The notes beneath the pieces are model-generated. The model made no database searches. It was not told the DNA's origin and saw only the letters and a program-made list of their open reading frames with translations. The position numbers and the translations under genes were made by a program. Positions 13,989-16,871 of a stretch of 16,871 bases of DNA are shown one piece after another (positions within the stretch are counted from its first letter, which is position 1; every line of letters starts with the position of its first letter). The DNA comes from UBA2253 sp964646985 (GTDB lineage: Bacteria; Bacillota_I; Bacilli_A; ML615J-28; CAG-698): positions 1 through 16,871 of the forward strand of contig CAZYFI010000023.1 of NCBI GenBank assembly GCA_964646985.1. Reading direction: 5' to 3'.

Positions 13989-15298
13989 GATTTCTTCCTT
14001 AGCGCTTCTGTTAGTTTTTCTAATCCTGGTTTTTCCAACAAAGCAAACATATTCTTTTTATAGGCTTCTACTCCAGGTTGATCATAAGGGTTTACTCCAA
14101 GTAATGCAGCACTGATGCCACAACTTACCATCATAAAATAAACAAAATATCCGTAATAAAATGGCGAAACCTCGGGAATAGAGAGGATTAAATTAGGAAC
14201 ATCACCATCGACATGAGCCATCATGGTGCCAATGCATGCTTGTTTGTTAATGGCATCCAAAGAAAACTTCGTAAGATAATTCAATTGATCTAAATCTAAT
14301 TCATCAGAAGGAATAATGAGGTCATCTTCTGCTTTCACAACAGAAAGGATGGTTTCAAACAAATGCCGTTTTCCATCTTGTACATATTGCCCAAGCGAAT
14401 GCAAATCGGTCGAATAATTAGCCGTCACAGGAAAAAGCCCTTGATGGTTCTTTCCTTCTGATTCTCCAAATAATTGTTTGTACCATTCTCCTAAATAATG
14501 TAACTTGGGTTCATAATACACCATGAGTTCAATCGCTTTGCCTTTGTCATAAAGCAATTTGCGAATGCTAGCATAAAGCAAAGCACTGTTTTCCCAAAAA
14601 GGTTTTTGGGAAAAGTCAAAGAAGGCCGTCGTTGCTCCTTTCATGACTTGATAAATGTCAACTTCAGCACAAGCCATCGGAAGAAGTCCCACTGGCGTTA
14701 AGACAGAATACCGTCCACCGATGTCTTCAGGAATAGAAAACACTTTATAATTGTTGTTGATGGCTTCAGAATACAGCACTCCTTTGCCAAGTGTAGTGGT
14801 GCAATAAATGCGTTCAAAAAAACTCTTACCATATTTTTTTTGTAAGAGACTACGGAACAAACGAAACGCAATGGCTGGTTCGGTGGTTGTTCCTGATTTT
14901 GAAATGACATTAATGGAAAAATCTTTGTTTTCTAAATAAGTCAGTAATGATTTTGTATACGAAGAAGACAAAGTATTACCGACAAACAATATTTCTAAAT
15001 CACTATTCTTTTGAAAATAGCCTTTTAAAAAAGCAAGTGCTGATTTTGCTCCTAAGTAAGATCCGCCAATACCAATGACCAACAATACTTGAGAGTTGCT
15101 TCGAATTTTATTTGCAGAAGCAATGATGTCACGCAATTGTTCTTCATTCACCAAGTTGGGATAATCCACCCAACCCACAAAATCATTTCCCAAACAGGTT
15201 TTATGAAGCAAATCATCTTTGGCCTTCATCACCAAAGGTTCCATGGCTTCGATTTCTTTTTCACTTACAAATGGAAGAATTTGTTTGTAATCTAACAT
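13985..15298 (-). CDS. pgi: Glucose-6-phosphate isomerase
   Basis: Interconverts glucose 6-phosphate and fructose 6-phosphate in glycolysis, in the cytosol. 437 residues, close to the short Gram-positive form (about 450). Motifs: GIGGSYLGAKSAL (76-88), the phosphate-binding SKSGTTTEP (133-141), GGRYSVLTPVGLLP (194-207), GESEGKNHQG (278-287) with catalytic Glu279, DLHSLGQ (298-304) with His300, and NPYDQPGVEAYK (403-414) with the conserved Lys414. AGGAG sits just ahead of the ATG, which lies one base after the S1-domain gene stop; the TGA stop overlaps the thioredoxin lipoprotein start. The gene appears intact and functional. Confidence 0.98.
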   Translation of the reverse strand: MLDYKQILPFVSEKEIEAMEPLVMKAKDDLLHKTCLGNDFVGWVDYPNLVNEEQLRDIIASANKIRSNSQVLLVIGIGGSYLGAKSALAFLKGYFQKNSDLEILFVGNTLSSSYTKSLLTYLENKDFSINVISKSGTTTEPAIAFRLFRSLLQKKYGKSFFERIYCTTTLGKGVLYSEAINNNYKVFSIPEDIGGRYSVLTPVGLLPMACAEVDIYQVMKGATTAFFDFSQKPFWENSALLYASIRKLLYDKGKAIELMVYYEPKLHYLGEWYKQLFGESEGKNHQGLFPVTANYSTDLHSLGQYVQDGKRHLFETILSVVKAEDDLIIPSDELDLDQLNYLTKFSLDAINKQACIGTMMAHVDGDVPNLILSIPEVSPFYYGYFVYFMMVSCGISAALLGVNPYDQPGVEAYKKNMFALLEKPGLEKLTEALRKKS

Positions 15299-15299
15299 G

Positions 15300-15635
15300 T
15301 TACTCCTCTTTGTTCATTTGTTCATCAATAAATTGAGGCATTGCTTTTTCCAAAGAATGAAATCCAATAATAAATCGCGGAATTTCGCCTTTCACTCCTC
15401 GTGTCTTGTTCAGTGTTTTGTAGCTAAGCCTTAATTTCTTTGCTTTGTCATCAATATCCAATACTTTTAATTTAACTTGTTGTCCGACGGAAACGTAATC
15501 GCCAATCTTTCTCACAAAGTTATCCGAAAATTCAGAGATATGAATTAAACCATCATATTCTCCGACATTCACAAATGCACCGTACCCGAGAATATTAGTA
15601 ATCTTCCCGATAACGATGTCTCCTTTTTTAATCAT
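15300..15635 (-). CDS. S1-domain RNA-binding protein (YugI/CvfD-like)
   Basis: A 111-residue cytosolic protein consisting of one S1 OB-fold (about 1-73) and a short tail. The S1 signature is clear: KGDIVIGKITNILGYGAFV (4-22), GLIHISE (29-35) and VGQQVKLKVLDID (50-62). The size and tail match the YugI/general stress protein 13/CvfD group of post-transcriptional regulators that bind RNA or ribosomes. In Bacillus subtilis yugI lies near pgi (from memory), and here it directly precedes pgi by one base, which supports the assignment. GAGGTG provides the ribosome site and a promoter lies about 35 bases upstream. Targets are not known from the sequence. Confidence 0.88.
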   Translation of the reverse strand: MIKKGDIVIGKITNILGYGAFVNVGEYDGLIHISEFSDNFVRKIGDYVSVGQQVKLKVLDIDDKAKKLRLSYKTLNKTRGVKGEIPRFIIGFHSLEKAMPQFIDEQMNKEE

Positions 15636-15663
15636 TGTTCACCTCGTGTACTAATCTGTTTAA

Positions 15664-15692
15664 ATTATAGCACGATTTATTTAAAAAGTTAA
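15664..15692 (-). promoter_or_regulatory. Promoter of the S1-pgi-thioredoxin operon
   Basis: A perfect TATAAT (15664-15669) with TGC before it (extended -10) and TTAACT (15687-15692) 17 bases upstream, on the minus strand. Initiation would be near 15657, about 22 bases before the ATG. Confidence 0.72.
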
Positions 15693-15701
15693 GGGAAAAT
15701 T

Positions 15702-15720
15702 AAAAACGCCCTAACGGGCG
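15702..15720 (-). terminator. Terminator overlapping the radical SAM stop codon
   Basis: On the minus strand CGCCC-GTTA-GGGCG (15707-15720) is followed by TTTTTAATTTT. The TAG stop (15711-15713) spans the loop and the first base of the 3' arm, so the last sense codons form the 5' arm. This is an unusually compact gene end. Confidence 0.85.
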
Positions 15721-16553
15721 AATCGATTCTTATATTGACAAAATTCACATAATTCAGGCAAATTCTTTCTATTTATAAACGCTTTGCTTACTTGAGTCCA
15801 GTTTTCACTTTCCATCATTTGTGATAAAGGTTGTTGAAAAAGATTCCCTAGCACGACTTTTCCATTGCCATCCAAACAACAAGGAACGACGCTGCCATCA
15901 ACTAAGATACCAAAATGATCCTTTAGGCCCAAACAATTCTGATAAGGACTTTTAATAGTTGATGCTTCGGGCCATATAAATTCTTCATCATAAGAAAGAA
16001 ACACGCGATCAAACAAAACCGTTGTATCATCGGTAATATGAATAGAAAACGCCTCATTTAAGACTTGAATCACAGATTCTTTTAAAGGATTATTTCCTAG
16101 CCAAAACCGAAGACTAACCAGTTTTTCCCCTTGTTCTTTCACTGCTTGTAAAAACAAAACAAGATGTTTGAGATAATCAATTTGCTTACTCTTCACCATT
16201 TCCCCCAAGGCATGAAGAGAAATGTTAATTTGTCTGATGGCTGGTTTTGATAAAAGCATAGTGGTTTGATTGTTTATTAAAACGCCATTTGTTGTCATGT
16301 TGACATGGATTTTTTTGTCATAAGCAAGATCTAAAAAGCGAGAAAGTTCATCATGCAATAAGGGTTCTCCTTTTACATGCAAGTAAACATAATCAGTATA
16401 TGGTTTGATTTCATCTAACACATGGCAAAATTGTTCTTCCGTCATTTTTCCTTTTGGCCTTGTTAAAGGAAGGCAAAAGCGACAATCTAAATTGCAATAA
16501 TCAATGATTTCAATATATACTCGTTTGAATCGCTTTTTTGATTCCTCACTCAT
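15711..16553 (-). CDS. Radical SAM protein with short SPASM-like C-terminus
   Basis: 280 residues from the ATG at 16553. The SAM-binding [4Fe-4S] motif is C-N-L-D-C-R-F-C (Cys20, Cys24, Cys27), followed by KGEP (62-65), a GGEP variant, and MTTNG (86-90). The C-terminus holds Cys207, a VPCC pair (Cys225, Cys226) and LPELCEFC (Cys269, Cys272), enough for about one auxiliary Fe-S cluster, fewer than a full SPASM domain. Substrate unknown; family members mature peptides or modify proteins and small molecules, but no precursor peptide gene was seen nearby. The ATG overlaps the Nfu gene end by 8 bp with no clear ribosome site, so translation is likely coupled; an in-frame TTG at 16571 would add six residues. 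Coupling to an Fe-S carrier fits a cluster-dependent enzyme. The stop lies inside the terminator hairpin. Confidence 0.88.
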   Translation of the reverse strand: MSEESKKRFKRVYIEIIDYCNLDCRFCLPLTRPKGKMTEEQFCHVLDEIKPYTDYVYLHVKGEPLLHDELSRFLDLAYDKKIHVNMTTNGVLINNQTTMLLSKPAIRQINISLHALGEMVKSKQIDYLKHLVLFLQAVKEQGEKLVSLRFWLGNNPLKESVIQVLNEAFSIHITDDTTVLFDRVFLSYDEEFIWPEASTIKSPYQNCLGLKDHFGILVDGSVVPCCLDGNGKVVLGNLFQQPLSQMMESENWTQVSKAFINRKNLPELCEFCQYKNRFAR

Positions 16554-16794
16554 AAACGTTTTCGACGCCAAAAATACCCGGAACTTCTTCTAATAAAATC
16601 GCTTCAATTCCATCTTTCAAGGTAACATCAATGCTTGCACAACCAGCACAAGCTCCAATCATTCTTACATAAACGATGCCATCTACAATTCTTAAGAATT
16701 CAATGTCACCACCATCGCGTAATAAGTACGGACGAATCTTACTAATGATTGTTTTTACTTGCATTTCTAGGGATTGATTGTTTTGTTTTTCCAT
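16546..16794 (-). CDS. NifU-like C-terminal domain Fe-S carrier
   Basis: An 82-residue Nfu domain protein (YutI type) that carries and delivers Fe-S clusters in the cytosol. The domain spans about 10-80, with RPYLLRDGGDIEFLRI (21-36) and the cluster-binding C-A-G-C (49-52) followed by ASIDVTLKDGIE, which is diagnostic. Only this domain is present, without the A-type or NifU N-terminal parts, as is normal in Gram-positives. GAGGAA lies ahead of the ATG, behind an extended -10 promoter. It is the first gene of a two-gene operon with a radical SAM enzyme, which needs such clusters. Confidence 0.94.
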   Translation of the reverse strand: MEKQNNQSLEMQVKTIISKIRPYLLRDGGDIEFLRIVDGIVYVRMIGACAGCASIDVTLKDGIEAILLEEVPGIFGVENVYE

Positions 16795-16817
16795 AATTAT
16801 ATTCCTCTTTTTTTCAT

Positions 16818-16823
16818 ATTATA
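16818..16823 (-). promoter_or_regulatory. Extended -10 promoter of the nfu-radical SAM operon
   Basis: TATAAT preceded by TGA (extended -10) on the minus strand, 24 bases before the Nfu ATG. I see no good -35 at the right distance; the spacer contains a T8 run. Confidence 0.6.
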
Positions 16824-16871
16824 TCACAAAAAAAAGAACAAATGGCGTAAAATGATTATAAAAAAAGACCC

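Noticed and set aside
14698..14910. 70-codon minus-strand frame inside pgi
   Set aside because: Lies in another frame within an intact, well-conserved pgi; no ribosome site.
1..16871. Mobile element, phage or defence island
   Set aside because: No transposase, integrase, terminal repeats, toxin-antitoxin pair or nuclease gene was seen; gene order is dominated by housekeeping functions on one strand.

Overview
The window is 16.9 kb of AT-rich bacterial DNA, and every gene I can support lies on the minus strand. Gene order below therefore follows transcription, from high to low coordinate. TGA is used as a stop (for example in pgi and the giant coiled-coil gene), so this is the ordinary bacterial code and not the Mycoplasma/Spiroplasma variant. 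The signs point to a low-GC Gram-positive lineage (Bacillota/Bacilli, possibly on the Erysipelotrichales/Acholeplasmatales/Haloplasma side). These signs are AGGAGG-type ribosome binding sites, sigma-A-like TATAAT promoters, two lipoproteins, the tsaE-tsaB-rimI-tsaD order and an S1-domain gene beside pgi. This placement is an inference; no rRNA or tRNA gene is present to confirm it. A dedicated glutaminyl-tRNA synthetase is notable, because many Gram-positives make Gln-tRNA only by transamidation.

Layout. (1) 16.8-15.7 kb: an Nfu-type Fe-S carrier translationally coupled to a radical SAM protein with a short SPASM-like C-terminus, ending in a terminator that contains the stop codon. (2) 15.7-13.4 kb: a small S1-domain RNA-binding protein, glucose-6-phosphate isomerase and a thioredoxin-fold lipoprotein in one tight operon with its own promoter and terminator. 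(3) 13.4-10.9 kb: tsaE-tsaB-rimI-tsaD, giving most of the protein set for the tRNA t6A37 modification plus the S18 acetyltransferase. (4) 10.9-8.9 kb: a monocistronic lipoprotein gene with a split LRR_5 region and three Big_2-like domains, with its own promoter, a 5' leader hairpin and a terminator. (5) 8.9-0 kb: one long operon behind a near-consensus promoter. It holds a CvpA-like membrane protein with a large extra domain, a three-pass membrane protein of unknown family, a 1458-residue coiled-coil protein, a solo B3/4-domain protein and glnS, which runs off the window edge.

Regions 1-4 are mostly housekeeping or recognisable families. The most interesting part is the first three genes of region 5. 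They encode two membrane proteins with sizeable soluble parts and a very long coiled coil with a histone-tail-like basic N-terminus, tandem repeats of about 75 residues and a Tyr/Pro-rich hinge. Gene order and topology suggest a membrane-tethered filament or scaffold, perhaps cytoskeletal or envelope/nucleoid-linking. No biochemical function can be read from the sequence itself.
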